Shown: positions 19,001-26,818 of the stretch, piece by piece | Layout: each line of letters begins with the position of its first letter | How positions within the stretch are numbered: the stretch's first letter is position 1 | Source: Xanthomonas sp. DAR 35659 | GTDB taxonomy: Bacteria; Pseudomonadota; Gammaproteobacteria; Xanthomonadales; Xanthomonadaceae | Length of the DNA: 64,000 nt | Reading direction: 5' to 3' | Assembly: GCF_041242975.1 (NCBI RefSeq) | Contig: NZ_CP162488.1 | Span: forward strand, 796,001 to 860,000 | Position numbers and translations under genes: made by a program | The notes under the pieces: model-generated | What the model saw: the letters and a program-made list of their open reading frames with translations, nothing else | Database searches by the model: none | What the model was told of the DNA's origin: nothing

Positions 19001-19146
19001 CCCCGGCGCTCAGCCTCACCGCGTCGGTGCTGAACCTGACCAGGCAGGAGTCGCGGCAGCACCTGGGCAACGACACCCGGGCGCGCTTCTACACCGGCGG
19101 CTACGCCGGGCGGCTGGCGTACCTGGGGCTGACCTACAAGTTCTAG
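16045..19146 (+). CDS. TonB-dependent outer-membrane receptor (Xanthomonas/Caulobacter carbohydrate type)
   Basis: Active outer-membrane transporter, 1033 residues, energised by TonB-ExbBD. A signal peptide (cleavage after TTAFA, ~residue 34) is followed by a TonB-box-like segment (LDAVMVTGYRYAIEKSL, ~54-70), the plug domain (NAVVDVITAEDVGKFPDKNVADALQRVPGV begins ~75) and a ~22-strand barrel ending in the C-terminal aromatic GLTYKF. ATG 16045 is chosen for GAGAGG nine bases upstream and the signal peptide; an ATG three codons earlier sits directly on the SD. It lies between two GH92 genes with a LacI regulator, so a mannose-containing oligosaccharide is the likely ligand (inference). This layout is called a CUT locus in Xanthomonas. 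Confidence 0.95.
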   Translation: MNRMPPARNRSTLSAGIAIALFASAASTTAFAQQADSTPAPSGQAELQAKDLDAVMVTGYRYAIEKSLEQKRNANAVVDVITAEDVGKFPDKNVADALQRVPGVVISRDGGEGKNVSVRGLSSELVLTELNGNYIATAESNGDPTRSFNYTLLPSNLLGSAELYKTPEARIDEGGIGGTVILQTRRPLELEPNSGFLSAEGVWSDTSKKTDGQFSGSYSWHDQDNRFGVFVGYTQQKRTARTLDASTESWQWYGRDEGGPAVDVNGNPSDFNANWWGGTGFWDQNGRYYTRFMMPTAVSFDVKQEERERKGGQLTFQFKPTDDLTLTANYFRFDLSQDSQTNTVKIPEWNIARYYGDGNWRGGRLLDGLQLDPSGTIVTGAAYSLHPGKAYYCSEAEAAAAGLPPGGWGSDDCTVPTPQITGSYNIEKSLSQTVDLGGEWRGEKVDVSFKAGRTWAKGGPELQFSLPIKPRRQNADGSWSNGNFASAWDLTGTPSMTFSPELMQNLRDGILQVDLGSTGSSWTRNTNQQKYAQIDTTWHIDGNFFDSLQFGLKRRDGGIHRNTGNNYWVCPGTDPGDYNNRYWNGRCNALATQFSPDLLSPLDNLAGGVRSNAFPAINFPGYIGYLKNTYGAMQTRNEDNFVYNVDEKIYSTYLQLNFHTERLRGNVGVRVARTGQHADSTDKVTAYNDYFFDGADGNPLACQQGAAMPVGAPADTYCGTEGYWRLSDTEQRNESFVVSGLDRNYTDVLPSFNVAYDLSENLLLRAAASKVIARPSYNDIAAPGSLEYYSPEYVADRRLTGGASEQGWYGSGSNKNLEPYKATQFDLGLEWYFQPGSVAGVGLFRKNVQNFAVDVISDVNMMIDGQTVTVQNYSTQAGGQDAVSQGVELYAQHTLPFGLGVQFNYTYNDASKAAVRLEDGTEVGKTSMPGSARNQTNLTVFYETDRLLLRASYNRRGELVQGLVNGLNIYEEPYYQIDLNAAYNITPALSLTASVLNLTRQESRQHLGNDTRARFYTGGYAGRLAYLGLTYKF

Positions 19147-19156
19147 GCTCCACTGT

Positions 19157-19199
19157 GTCGCGCCCATGCCTGCCGTGCGGCGGACGGCATGGGCGCGAC
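19157..19199. terminator. Strong hairpin between receptor and second GH92 gene
   Basis: GTCGCGCCCATGCC / GGCATGGGCGCGAC, a perfect 14-bp stem with a 15-base loop, 11 bases after the receptor stop. No T-run follows, so it may act as a processing or attenuation element that lowers downstream expression rather than ending transcription completely. Confidence 0.55.
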
Positions 19200-19286
19200 G
19201 GTCCGGCGACGGCCGGACCGCTGTTTCTGCCGTCCACGACCGCTCCGTCGCGCCTGCCGCGGTCGTTCACCACAGGATCCCATTGC

Positions 19287-21725
19287 ATGACGTCTTCCCC
19301 ACTGCCTTCCCTGCTGCGCACGCTCGCCCTGTCCCTGTTGCTGACCGCGCCTGCGCTGGCCGCCGCGCCGCGGCCCAGCGCCGAGGTCAACACCTTCATC
19401 GGCAGCAAGGACGACGGCAACACTTTCCCCGGCGCGTCGGCGCCGTTCGGCATGATCCAGGTCAGCCCGATCGGCGCGCACTACGCGGGCTGGCGCTACG
19501 ACGATCCGCAGATCCGCGGCTTCGGCCATTCCTTCCTGTCCGGCGCCGGTTGCTGGGAGCAGGGCGGGCAGGTTTCGGTGTTGCCGGTCACCGGCCGCAT
19601 CGGCCCCGGCGGCGATTTCGATACGCGCGACCCGAAGGCGTTCGACCATACCCGCTACGGCGCGCGCTACCAGCACGAGGGCGAACGCGGCCAGGCCGGC
19701 TACTACAAGGTGCGGTTGACCGATTACGGCGGCATCGACGCCGAAGCCACCGCGCTGACCCGCGCGGCGGCCGAGCGCTACACGTTTTCCGCCCCGGGCG
19801 ACGGCCATGTGCTGGTCAATATCGGCCAGGCCAACGCTCGCCACGTGGTCACCGGCAGCACGCTGAGCGTGGTCGGCGACCGCGTGGTGGAAGGCAAACT
19901 GGTGACCCAGAGCTTCTGCGGCGGCCACCAGTACACCACCTGGTTCCGCCTGGAGTTCGACCGCCCGTTCAAGGCCTTCGGCACCTGGGGCGAGGCCGGC
20001 GGCGTGCCGGGATCGCGCCATGGCATGGAGGGCGAGGGCAAGCCCAGCGGCGCGTGGCTGACCTTCGACTTGAGCAAGGGCCGTGCGGTCACCGCCATCT
20101 CGGCGATCTCGCATGTGGACGCCGAGGGCGCGCGCAACAACCTGCGCAGCGAGGGCATGGCCAACGGCCGCCTGCTCGGCTTCGACGCCATGCGCGCCCG
20201 CGCGCAGCAGGCCTGGGACAGGGAACTGGCCAGCGTGCGCGTGCACGGCGGCAACGGCGACGAGCGCACGGTGTTCTACACCGCGCTGTACCACGCGCTG
20301 CTGCAGCCGCTGACCGGCAGCGACGCCGATGGCCGCTACCGTGGCTACGACGACCTGATCCACCGTGCCGACGGCTGGACGTACCACGAGTATTTCTCGC
20401 TGTGGGACACCTATCGCTCGCAGAACCAGTTGCTGGCGCTGTTGCGGCCGCAGCGCGCCGCCGACATCGGCCGTTCGATCCTGGCGATCAACGCGCAGGG
20501 CGGCTGGCTGCCGCGCTGGGGCTATGCCAACTTCGAGAGCAACGTGATGACCGGCGATCCGGTCACGCCGTTCCTGGTCGACCTGTGGCGCTTCGGCGCG
20601 CTGCAGGGGCGCGAGGCCGAGGCCTATGCCGCGCTGCGCCGCAATGCGTTCGAGATGCCACCGTTGAACTCGCGGCTCGCCGGCCGTTCCGGCAACGCCA
20701 ACTACCTGGCGCAGGGCTTCGTGCAATACGACCGTGCGTTCCCGTCCAAGGGCATGGATGTCGACCCGCACCACGGCGGCTCGGCGACGCTGGAGTACGC
20801 GCTGGCCGACTGCGCGCTGTCGACCATGGCCGGCGCGCTGGGCCATGCCGAGGACGCGGCGGTACTGAACCGTCGCGGGCGCAACTGGCGGACGGTGTGG
20901 GATCCGTCGGTGCGCGATACGCAAACCGGCTTCACCGGTTTCCCGCGGCCGCGCACCGAGGACGGTGCGTGGTACACGCCGTCCGATGGCCATTACGACC
21001 CGCGCTCGCAGCATGGCTTCCACGAAGGCACGGCCTGGCAGTACCAGTGGCTGGCGCAGCAGGACGTGCCGGGCCTGGTGGAGGCGATGCACGGGCCCGA
21101 GCAGACCGCGCGGCGCCTGGACGCCTTCTTCGCCTACGACGCGCTGCTGGCCGACCCGGCCGGCGCCGCGCGCAAGGAGTGGGTGGTGGGGCCATACAGC
21201 TACTACAGCCAGTTCCGCTACAACCCCAACAACGAGCCCGACCTGCATGCGCCGTGGATGTACACGCTGATCGGCCAGCCGTGGAAGACCAGCACCGTGC
21301 TGCATGCGGCGCAGACGCTGTTCACCAACGCGCCCAACGGCGTCACCGGCAACGACGACCTGGGCACCATGTCGGCGTGGTATCTGTTCAGCGTCATGGG
21401 CCTGTATCCGGCGGTGCCCGGCACCGGACAGTTCCTGCTGCACGCGCCGCGCTTCTCGCGCATCGAACTGGACGTGGGACCCGGCCGCACGCTGCGCATC
21501 GATGCGCCGCAGGCCGGCGACGGCAAGCTGCGCTACGTCGCTGGCGTGTCGCTGGATGGCCGCGCGCACGCGCCGGTGTGGCTGGACTGGGCGCAACTGC
21601 GTCAGGGCGGCCGCCTGCGTTTCGACCTGCGCGATGCGCCGCAGCCGCAGGGCTGGGGCACGCAGACGCAGGACCTGCCGGTGTCGCCGTGCGCGGCCCC
21701 GTCCACCGCTGCCAGCCTGCGCTGA
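19287..21725 (+). CDS. GH92 family alpha-mannosidase
   Basis: Exported GH92 glycoside hydrolase, 812 residues, near the usual family length (~740-800) and without the extra modules of the first copy. A signal peptide (LLRTLALSLLLTAPALAAA) is followed directly by the family N-terminus VNTFIGSKDDGNTFPGASAPFGMIQVSP. Catalytic-domain landmarks are EYFSLWDTYRSQNQLLALL (~370), NNEPDLHAPWMY (Glu of the NEP motif retained, ~650), GQPWKTS, and GNDDLGTMSAWYLFSVMGLYP (Asp pair, ~690). ATG 19287 has AGGA upstream and gives the signal peptide; the frame is open far upstream inside the receptor gene but that is not real coding. It likely trims alpha-mannosides imported by the receptor. Confidence 0.93.
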   Translation: MTSSPLPSLLRTLALSLLLTAPALAAAPRPSAEVNTFIGSKDDGNTFPGASAPFGMIQVSPIGAHYAGWRYDDPQIRGFGHSFLSGAGCWEQGGQVSVLPVTGRIGPGGDFDTRDPKAFDHTRYGARYQHEGERGQAGYYKVRLTDYGGIDAEATALTRAAAERYTFSAPGDGHVLVNIGQANARHVVTGSTLSVVGDRVVEGKLVTQSFCGGHQYTTWFRLEFDRPFKAFGTWGEAGGVPGSRHGMEGEGKPSGAWLTFDLSKGRAVTAISAISHVDAEGARNNLRSEGMANGRLLGFDAMRARAQQAWDRELASVRVHGGNGDERTVFYTALYHALLQPLTGSDADGRYRGYDDLIHRADGWTYHEYFSLWDTYRSQNQLLALLRPQRAADIGRSILAINAQGGWLPRWGYANFESNVMTGDPVTPFLVDLWRFGALQGREAEAYAALRRNAFEMPPLNSRLAGRSGNANYLAQGFVQYDRAFPSKGMDVDPHHGGSATLEYALADCALSTMAGALGHAEDAAVLNRRGRNWRTVWDPSVRDTQTGFTGFPRPRTEDGAWYTPSDGHYDPRSQHGFHEGTAWQYQWLAQQDVPGLVEAMHGPEQTARRLDAFFAYDALLADPAGAARKEWVVGPYSYYSQFRYNPNNEPDLHAPWMYTLIGQPWKTSTVLHAAQTLFTNAPNGVTGNDDLGTMSAWYLFSVMGLYPAVPGTGQFLLHAPRFSRIELDVGPGRTLRIDAPQAGDGKLRYVAGVSLDGRAHAPVWLDWAQLRQGGRLRFDLRDAPQPQGWGTQTQDLPVSPCAAPSTAASLR

Positions 21726-21800
21726 GCCCGCGCCGTATCGCCGCAGGGCCGCGCAGCCGATGGTTTAGGCTGGGCGCCTAGCTCGAAAGGAATCCACCCG

Positions 21801-22970
21801 ATGCGCCAGAAGCGTCCACCCCGTGCCGGATCCGCGGGCGGCTCCAAGGCCGCCAAGGCCGCCTCACGCAAGGCGGTACCGGCTGCGGCGGAGCAGGCCG
21901 ACAAGGCCAGGAAGACCGCGCCGGCCGCCGCCGCGCGCGACCGGCAGCGCGTGGTGACCGTCACCGACATCGCCGATGCGGTCGGCGTCTCGCGCGCGAC
22001 GGTCTCGCTGGTGCTGCGCGGCAGCCCGCTGGTGCACGCCGACACGCGCGCGCGGGTGGAGGCGGAGCTGAAGCGGCAGCGCTACGTCTACAACCGCGGC
22101 GCGGCCAACCTGCGCCGGCGAACTTCGACAAGCGTGGCTCTGGTGATCAACGACCTGGCCAATCCGTTCTTCGCCGAATTCGCCGCCGGCGTGGACGAGG
22201 CGCTGGGCGAGCAGGGCTATGTGACCTTGCTCGGCAGCACCGGCGAATCGCCGGCGCGGCAGCAGGCGGTGCTGGGTTCGCTGATGGAACACACGCCGGC
22301 CGGCGTGATCCTGTCGCCGGCCGAGGGCAGCGACGCCGCCGAACTGCACACGGTGCTGGACGCGCGCGCGAACGTGCTGTTGTTCAACCGCGAACTCGCC
22401 GGCGCCGACGACTGGGGCTTCCTCGGCCTGGACAACCAGCGCGGCGCGCAACTGGCCACCGAGCACCTGATCGCGCTCGGCCACCGCCGCATCGCCTTCT
22501 ACGGCGGCCATGCCGATTCCAGTTCCTGCCGGCAGCGTCGCGCCGGCCACGCGCAGGCGATGCGGCAGGCCAGGCTGCCGGTCGACCCGGCCTGGCTGAT
22601 CGAATCGGCACCCAATCGTCTGGAAGCGGCGGCGCGCCACGGCGAGTTGTTCGCCCACGCCGCGCCGCCCACCGCGGCTGTCTGCTACAACGACACGGTC
22701 GCGCTAGGCCTGATGCTGGGCCTGCTCGCGCGCGGCATCCGTCCCGGCCAGGACTTCGCGGTCACCGGTTTCGACGACATTCCCGAGGCCGCGGTGAGCA
22801 CGCCCGCGCTGACCACGCTCGCCGCGCAGCCGCGCGCCCGCGGCCGCCAGGCGGCGCAACTGGTGCTCGCGCAACTGGACGCCGGCGCCGCGCCGCGCAG
22901 CACCATCGCGCCGGTGACGCTGTGCGTGCGGGAGAGCAGTGGCAGGGCGATCGGTTCCGCCAAGCCGTAG
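21801..22970 (+). CDS. LacI-family transcriptional regulator
   Basis: LacI/GalR repressor, 389 residues. An unusual ~50-residue Ala/Lys-rich N-terminal extension precedes the DNA-binding domain (VTVTDIADAVGVSRATVSLVL, ~52-72, then hinge to ~110). The periplasmic-binding-protein-like sensor follows, with the usual VALVINDLANPFFAE and GFDDIPEA motifs. It closes the GH92-receptor-GH92 cluster on the same strand, 75 bases after the second GH92 gene, and probably controls it through the two TTGGATCGATCCAA-type sites. The ligand is probably a mannoside or mannose derivative (inference). Confidence 0.94.
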   Translation: MRQKRPPRAGSAGGSKAAKAASRKAVPAAAEQADKARKTAPAAAARDRQRVVTVTDIADAVGVSRATVSLVLRGSPLVHADTRARVEAELKRQRYVYNRGAANLRRRTSTSVALVINDLANPFFAEFAAGVDEALGEQGYVTLLGSTGESPARQQAVLGSLMEHTPAGVILSPAEGSDAAELHTVLDARANVLLFNRELAGADDWGFLGLDNQRGAQLATEHLIALGHRRIAFYGGHADSSSCRQRRAGHAQAMRQARLPVDPAWLIESAPNRLEAAARHGELFAHAAPPTAAVCYNDTVALGLMLGLLARGIRPGQDFAVTGFDDIPEAAVSTPALTTLAAQPRARGRQAAQLVLAQLDAGAAPRSTIAPVTLCVRESSGRAIGSAKP

Positions 22971-23108
22971 CGTTGCCGATACGATCAAGCGTGGGAGGCG
23001 GTGTTCGCCACCACCGCTCATTAGTTACCAGTGCGAGCGTGTCCGCGACATGGCGTGTGGGCGGTGCTTTACACCGGGCATGCGATTGCGCGTTCTGCGG
23101 CGCCACGC

Positions 23109-24191
23109 TCAGCGCAAGCGCATCCAATCCAGCGCCAGCAGCGTGTCGATCGCCGCTGCCGCCGCCCGCTGCGCTTCTTCCGAGTCCCCGATCGTGTGTG
23201 CGTCGTGCAGATCGGCAAGGAGCTGCCGGGCGTCCCGTCGCTGCCCGGGCTGCGTGGTCTGCAGCCGGCGCGCGGCCTGGAACACCGTCATGATGTCTTC
23301 GGCCTGGCCGGTGTTCCTGATCCGCGCGAACAGGTCTACGGCCTTGGCGATCTCGGCTTCGTAGGGCGCGTACGCCGCCGCGAACCGCGCATGTTCCTTG
23401 TCGTACTGGGGCGATGCGCGCAGCGCCATCGTCCGACCCTGCTGCTGTTCGTGCAGCCAGTTGCGATTGGCCAGATCGGTCAGGATGGGCTGGACGTCGC
23501 TCTGGCGCGGCTTGCGCCCGGCATCGCCGAGCGCCAGACCTGTCGGCACGCCCAGTTCGGTCATGGCCCGGCAGAGCATCTGGAACAGCGTGCGCCCGAC
23601 CGGCCGCGCCTCCGGTCGGGCCTGCAGCCGCCGCAGCACTTCCATGAGCGCGATCCAGCCCGGCTGGGTCGCCGCCCGTTTGCCGGCGCCCTCGGCCGGC
23701 ACGTGCGCGGGCCGCGACAGAAATGCGGTCTCGAGCTGCGCCAGCGGCGTGCCGTAAGGTGCATAGACCTCGATGTCGACTGGCAGGTGCGCCAGCGTTC
23801 GGTAGATCAGTGGGCCGACCGCGTCCCAGGCCAGTCCGCCGTTGCCGCAGCCCAGCGGCGGCAGGGCAAGACTGCGCACGTCCCATTCGCTCAGATGCGT
23901 GGCCAGGTGGTCCAGCCCTGCCGCGATGTCCTCGAGCCGCGATGGCGAGCGCCAATGGCGCTTGGTCGGGAAGTTGAGAATGCCGATGCCGCTGGCATCC
24001 GCATAGAGATAGGGTTCGCCGATGCGCACGCGGCCCTCCCGGCAGCGCGCGGCATAGTCCTCGAACATGGTCGGATAGCGCCGCTTGAACGCCTGCGCGA
24101 TGCCCTTGCCCATGATGCCGGCGCAATTGACCGCATTCGCGTGGACGTGGGCGTGGCTGGCGAACAGGTCGCCGATACGTGCCTTGAACAT
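23109..24191 (-). CDS. Macrodomain protein, DarG-like DNA ADP-ribosyl glycohydrolase
   Basis: 360 residues. The N-terminal macrodomain (~1-155) has the DarG-type signature NAVNCAGIMGKGIAQAFKRR (19-38), NFPTKRHWRSPS with Lys77 at the position of the DarG catalytic lysine, and PPLGCGNGGLAW (111-122). The C-terminal half is helical with a predicted winged-helix-like part, and the total length matches DarG (~350). DarG removes ADP-ribose that its partner toxin DarT attaches to thymidine in single-stranded DNA. No DarT gene lies beside it: the next gene upstream, 555 bases away, is an unrelated ParD-like/Map pair. ATG 24191 is set by GAGGGA upstream and the family N-terminus. Confidence 0.82.
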   Translation of the reverse strand: MFKARIGDLFASHAHVHANAVNCAGIMGKGIAQAFKRRYPTMFEDYAARCREGRVRIGEPYLYADASGIGILNFPTKRHWRSPSRLEDIAAGLDHLATHLSEWDVRSLALPPLGCGNGGLAWDAVGPLIYRTLAHLPVDIEVYAPYGTPLAQLETAFLSRPAHVPAEGAGKRAATQPGWIALMEVLRRLQARPEARPVGRTLFQMLCRAMTELGVPTGLALGDAGRKPRQSDVQPILTDLANRNWLHEQQQGRTMALRASPQYDKEHARFAAAYAPYEAEIAKAVDLFARIRNTGQAEDIMTVFQAARRLQTTQPGQRRDARQLLADLHDAHTIGDSEEAQRAAAAAIDTLLALDWMRLR

Positions 24192-24511
24192 GGGGCGATC
24201 CCTCGATGGAGAAATCCCCGGGCAGCGCCAATCGCGCGTCCGTACCAAGCACGGCGCGCGCCGCGTGTGCGGATGCATCGCCGATGACCTGGCCCGGGAG
24301 TCGGGCCAGGCTGCGGTTGACGACACATCAGCGCAATCTTGCAACCGGCTGGCCTGCGGCGAAGACGCGGCCGGAGCTGCAGCGGGGAACGCGCAAGCAT
24401 GCGGTAGCGGCGTCTCACTTTCTGAGATCGACGGCGCGAGGCGGTGCGTGGCGAAGCAGGTCGCACGCGAGTACGGACACGCCTGTCTTCGCCGATCAAA
24501 GGCCGTGATGC

Positions 24512-24573
24512 CGTGGAGGTGGCTCCAGCCGCGATGGGCGCCATCGGTGATGTGATGACGCCGCTCCTACACC
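24512..24573. repeat. Degenerate REP pair (BIME-like)
   Basis: Two oppositely oriented, partly decayed copies related to TGTAGGAGCGGCTTCAGCCGCG: TGGAGGTGGCTCCAGCCGCG on the left and CGCCGCTCCTACA on the right. A clean copy lies at 56499. Confidence 0.5.
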
Positions 24574-24699
24574 ACCTGCACCTCCTAGCGTGATGGGAGG
24601 CTTCCTGACGCCTGGCCGGCGGGGGACGTGGCGGCCGATGCTGGCCTGGTCGTGGTGGGCGGGAGAGCGCCCAATAGCGCAGCGGCTGGCTTGTTGGGC

Positions 24700-24727
24700 A
24701 TATATGTTTCATATACGATACATATAT
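24700..24727. promoter_or_regulatory. 28-bp AT-rich palindrome, candidate operator of the ParD-like/map operon
   Basis: Perfect outer arms ATATATGT and ACATATAT flank a 12-base, partly palindromic centre (TTCATATACGAT), so the whole 28 bp is an imperfect palindrome. It ends 19 bases before the ParD-like ATG and is strongly AT-rich in a GC-rich genome, as expected for a promoter overlapped by an autorepressor site. Confidence 0.65.
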
Positions 24728-24746
24728 CCATCGCGTCGTAGCCACC

Positions 24747-24959
24747 ATGGGCATCGTCAACATCGACGACGAATTGCATGACCAACTGCGTCGCGCCTGT
24801 ACGGTGACCAGCCGTTCGATCAATGCGCAGGCCAACTTCTGGATCCGGATCGGCATGCTGTGCGAGATGCATCCGGACCTGTCCTTCCAGGATCTGGTGG
24901 CGCGCGAGTTGCGCGCGGCCGGGGTGCGGCCCCGGGCGTTGAAATCGGGACGGGCGTGA
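24747..24959 (+). CDS. ParD-like antitoxin-family protein
   Basis: 70 residues, matching the ParD_like family: a short N-terminal strand (GIVNIDDELHDQL) and helices with SRSINAQANFWIRIGMLCEM form a ribbon-helix-helix-type DNA-binding fold. Such proteins bind palindromic operators as dimers, and a 28-bp palindrome sits immediately upstream. The stop overlaps the start of the methionine aminopeptidase gene by four bases (GTGA), so the two are translationally coupled. No ParE toxin is present; the aminopeptidase occupies the toxin position. ATG start; the ribosome-binding site is weak. Confidence 0.82.
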   Translation: MGIVNIDDELHDQLRRACTVTSRSINAQANFWIRIGMLCEMHPDLSFQDLVARELRAAGVRPRALKSGRA

Positions 24960-25732
24960 TCAAGCGGCCGGACGAACTTGCGCTGATGGCCGCGTCCGGC
25001 CGGCTGCTGGCGCAGGTTTTCCATGCGCTGGACCAGGTGCCGCTGCTAGGCCGCAGCACGCTGGAACTCAACGACTTCGTCGAGCGGACGATCGTCGACG
25101 AACTGGGCGCGCGGCCGGCCAGCAAGGGCCAATACGGGTTTCCGTTCGTGCTCAATGCGTCGATCGACGACGTGGTCTGTCACGGCGTGCCGTCGGCCAA
25201 GGACGTGTTGCGCAGCGGGCAGATCGTCAACCTGGATATCACGCTGGAAAAGAACGGCTATATCGCCGATTCCAGCACGACCTATCTGGTCGGCGAGGTC
25301 GCGTATCCGGCGCGGCGGTTGGTGCGCGCGACCTACGAGGCGATGTGGAAGGGCATCGCGGCGGTGCGCCCGGGCGCGCGGCTGGGCGACATCGGCCACG
25401 CCATCGCCCGCCATGCGCGCGAGCATGGCTACAGCGTGGTGAAGGAGTACTGCGGGCACGGCATCGGTCGCGAGATGCACGAGGATCCGCAGATCCTGCA
25501 CTACGGCCACGCCGGCACCGGGTTGGAACTGCAGGAAGGCATGGTGTTCACCATCGAACCCATGCTCAATCAGGGTCGCGCGGCGATCCGCGCGCTGCCG
25601 GATCAATGGCCGGTGCACACGCGCGACGGCAAGCTGTCGGCACAGTTCGAACACACGGTGGCGGTGACGCGCACGGGGGCGCAGGTGCTGACCCTGCGGC
25701 CCGGGGAGACGCCGCTGTGTCGGGTCGGGTGA
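24956..25732 (+). CDS. map: Type I methionine aminopeptidase
   Basis: Removes the initiator methionine from nascent proteins. 258 residues with all five metal ligands of the pita-bread fold: Asp94, Asp105, His168, Glu201 and Glu232, plus the substrate-contacting His76 in CHGVP. GTG 24956 overlaps the ParD-like stop; the frame is open 32 codons upstream but those residues are antitoxin sequence out of frame. This is probably a second, accessory Map, since bacteria usually carry the essential map beside rpsB rather than behind a ParD-like gene. The pairing suggests regulated expression by the ParD-like protein. Ends convergent with the MBL gene. Confidence 0.93.
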   Translation: MIKRPDELALMAASGRLLAQVFHALDQVPLLGRSTLELNDFVERTIVDELGARPASKGQYGFPFVLNASIDDVVCHGVPSAKDVLRSGQIVNLDITLEKNGYIADSSTTYLVGEVAYPARRLVRATYEAMWKGIAAVRPGARLGDIGHAIARHAREHGYSVVKEYCGHGIGREMHEDPQILHYGHAGTGLELQEGMVFTIEPMLNQGRAAIRALPDQWPVHTRDGKLSAQFEHTVAVTRTGAQVLTLRPGETPLCRVG

Positions 25733-25741
25733 GCCGACCCG
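25721..25741. terminator. Convergent hairpin at the end of map
   Basis: CGGGTCGG / CCGACCCG, 8-bp stem and 5-base loop, overlapping the map stop codon, with the next gene converging 10 bases on. Probably serves both directions. Confidence 0.45.
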
Positions 25742-25751
25742 CGCCGCCTCG

Positions 25752-26738
25752 CTACACCGCGTCGGCAAAGTCGAACGCCTGCCCGGGCTCGGCGGCGACG
25801 AATCCGGCCGCTGCGATGCCCGCCAGGCGCAGCGCGGCGGACAGCGCCTCGCGCGGCTCTTCGCGGCCTTCGTCGGTGAGCTGGAAGGTGCCCCAGTGGA
25901 TGCCCAGCGCGTGCCGCGCGCCGGTGTCCTGGAAGATCCGCACCGCTTCGGTGGGATCGATGTGTTGCGGCGCCATGAACCAGCGCGGCGCGTAGGCGCC
26001 GATCGGGATCAAGGCCACGTCGGGCGCGCCGTGGCGCTCGCGGATCTCGCGGAAGATGGCGCCATCGCCGTAGCCGGTGTCCCCGGCGAACCACACCGAC
26101 CCCCGCGGCGTCTCGATGAAGAAGCCGGACCACAACGCCATCCTGCGGTCGGCGATGCCGCGGCTGGACCAATGGTTGGCGCGGGTCAGCGTCGCCGTCG
26201 CGGTCTCGCCGATCGGCAGCCGTTCGTGCCAGTCGCCGATCGCGATGCGCGCCTCGGGAACGCGCTTGCGCAGCAGGATGTCGTTGCCCAGCGGCATCAC
26301 GAACAGGGGGCGGTGCGCGTCGTGCAGCTGGCGCAGGGTCGCCAGGTCGAAGTGGTCGTAGTGGTTGTGGCTCAGCAGGACCGCATCGATCCTGGGCAGG
26401 TCGGCGAAGCGGATGCCCGGCGCGGTCACCCGTTTCGGGCCGGCGATGCGCGAGGGACTCGCGCGCTGCGACCAGACCGGGTCGGTGAGCAGGTTGAGGC
26501 CGGCGGCCTGGATCAGCAGCGTGGCGTGGCCGACCATGGTGATGCGCAGGCCCTCGTGCCGCGGTGCGGGCACGGCGGGCGTCACCGGCACCTGCGTTGG
26601 CCAGCGCACGGCACCCCTGGCGGCTTTCCAGCGCAGGACCTTGCTCAGCGCGTTGTCGATGGTGGGCTGGCCGGGGTTGAAGAAGCGCACGCCATCGAAA
26701 TGGTCGCTGACGGGGCCGCGGTAGTAGGGGTTGGCCAT
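25752..26738 (-). CDS. MBL-fold metallo-hydrolase (UlaG/NAPE-PLD-like)
   Basis: 328 residues of the metallo-beta-lactamase fold. Metal ligands are visible in SHNHYDH (His124, His126, Asp128, His129), with HATLLIQ preceding and GDTGYGDG, APQHIDP and GIHWGTF following, the last typical of the UlaG/RomA/NAPE-PLD branch. No signal peptide, so cytoplasmic. These enzymes hydrolyse phosphodiesters, lactones or N-acyl phospholipids; the substrate here is unknown. ATG 26738 (MANPYYRGPV) fits the family N-terminus. Confidence 0.9.
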   Translation of the reverse strand: MANPYYRGPVSDHFDGVRFFNPGQPTIDNALSKVLRWKAARGAVRWPTQVPVTPAVPAPRHEGLRITMVGHATLLIQAAGLNLLTDPVWSQRASPSRIAGPKRVTAPGIRFADLPRIDAVLLSHNHYDHFDLATLRQLHDAHRPLFVMPLGNDILLRKRVPEARIAIGDWHERLPIGETATATLTRANHWSSRGIADRRMALWSGFFIETPRGSVWFAGDTGYGDGAIFREIRERHGAPDVALIPIGAYAPRWFMAPQHIDPTEAVRIFQDTGARHALGIHWGTFQLTDEGREEPREALSAALRLAGIAAAGFVAAEPGQAFDFADAV

Positions 26739-26818
26739 TGAGGCACGATCCAGGCGATGCAGGGTGAGGGGAGGGAAAGCGTACGCGTCGACGCCGTAGG
26801 CGCGCGTTCGCGCCTGCC

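Larger units (their letters stand above)
24192..24746. other. Divergent intergenic region
   Basis: About 555 bases between the macrodomain gene and the ParD-like gene, with no convincing ORF. It holds a degenerate REP pair (24512-24573) and an AT-rich palindrome just before the ParD-like gene. Confidence 0.6.

Noticed and set aside
24192..24746. A DarT toxin gene for the DarG-like protein
   Set aside because: No frame of sufficient length or with DarT motifs occurs between the macrodomain gene and the ParD-like gene, or elsewhere in the nearby sequence.
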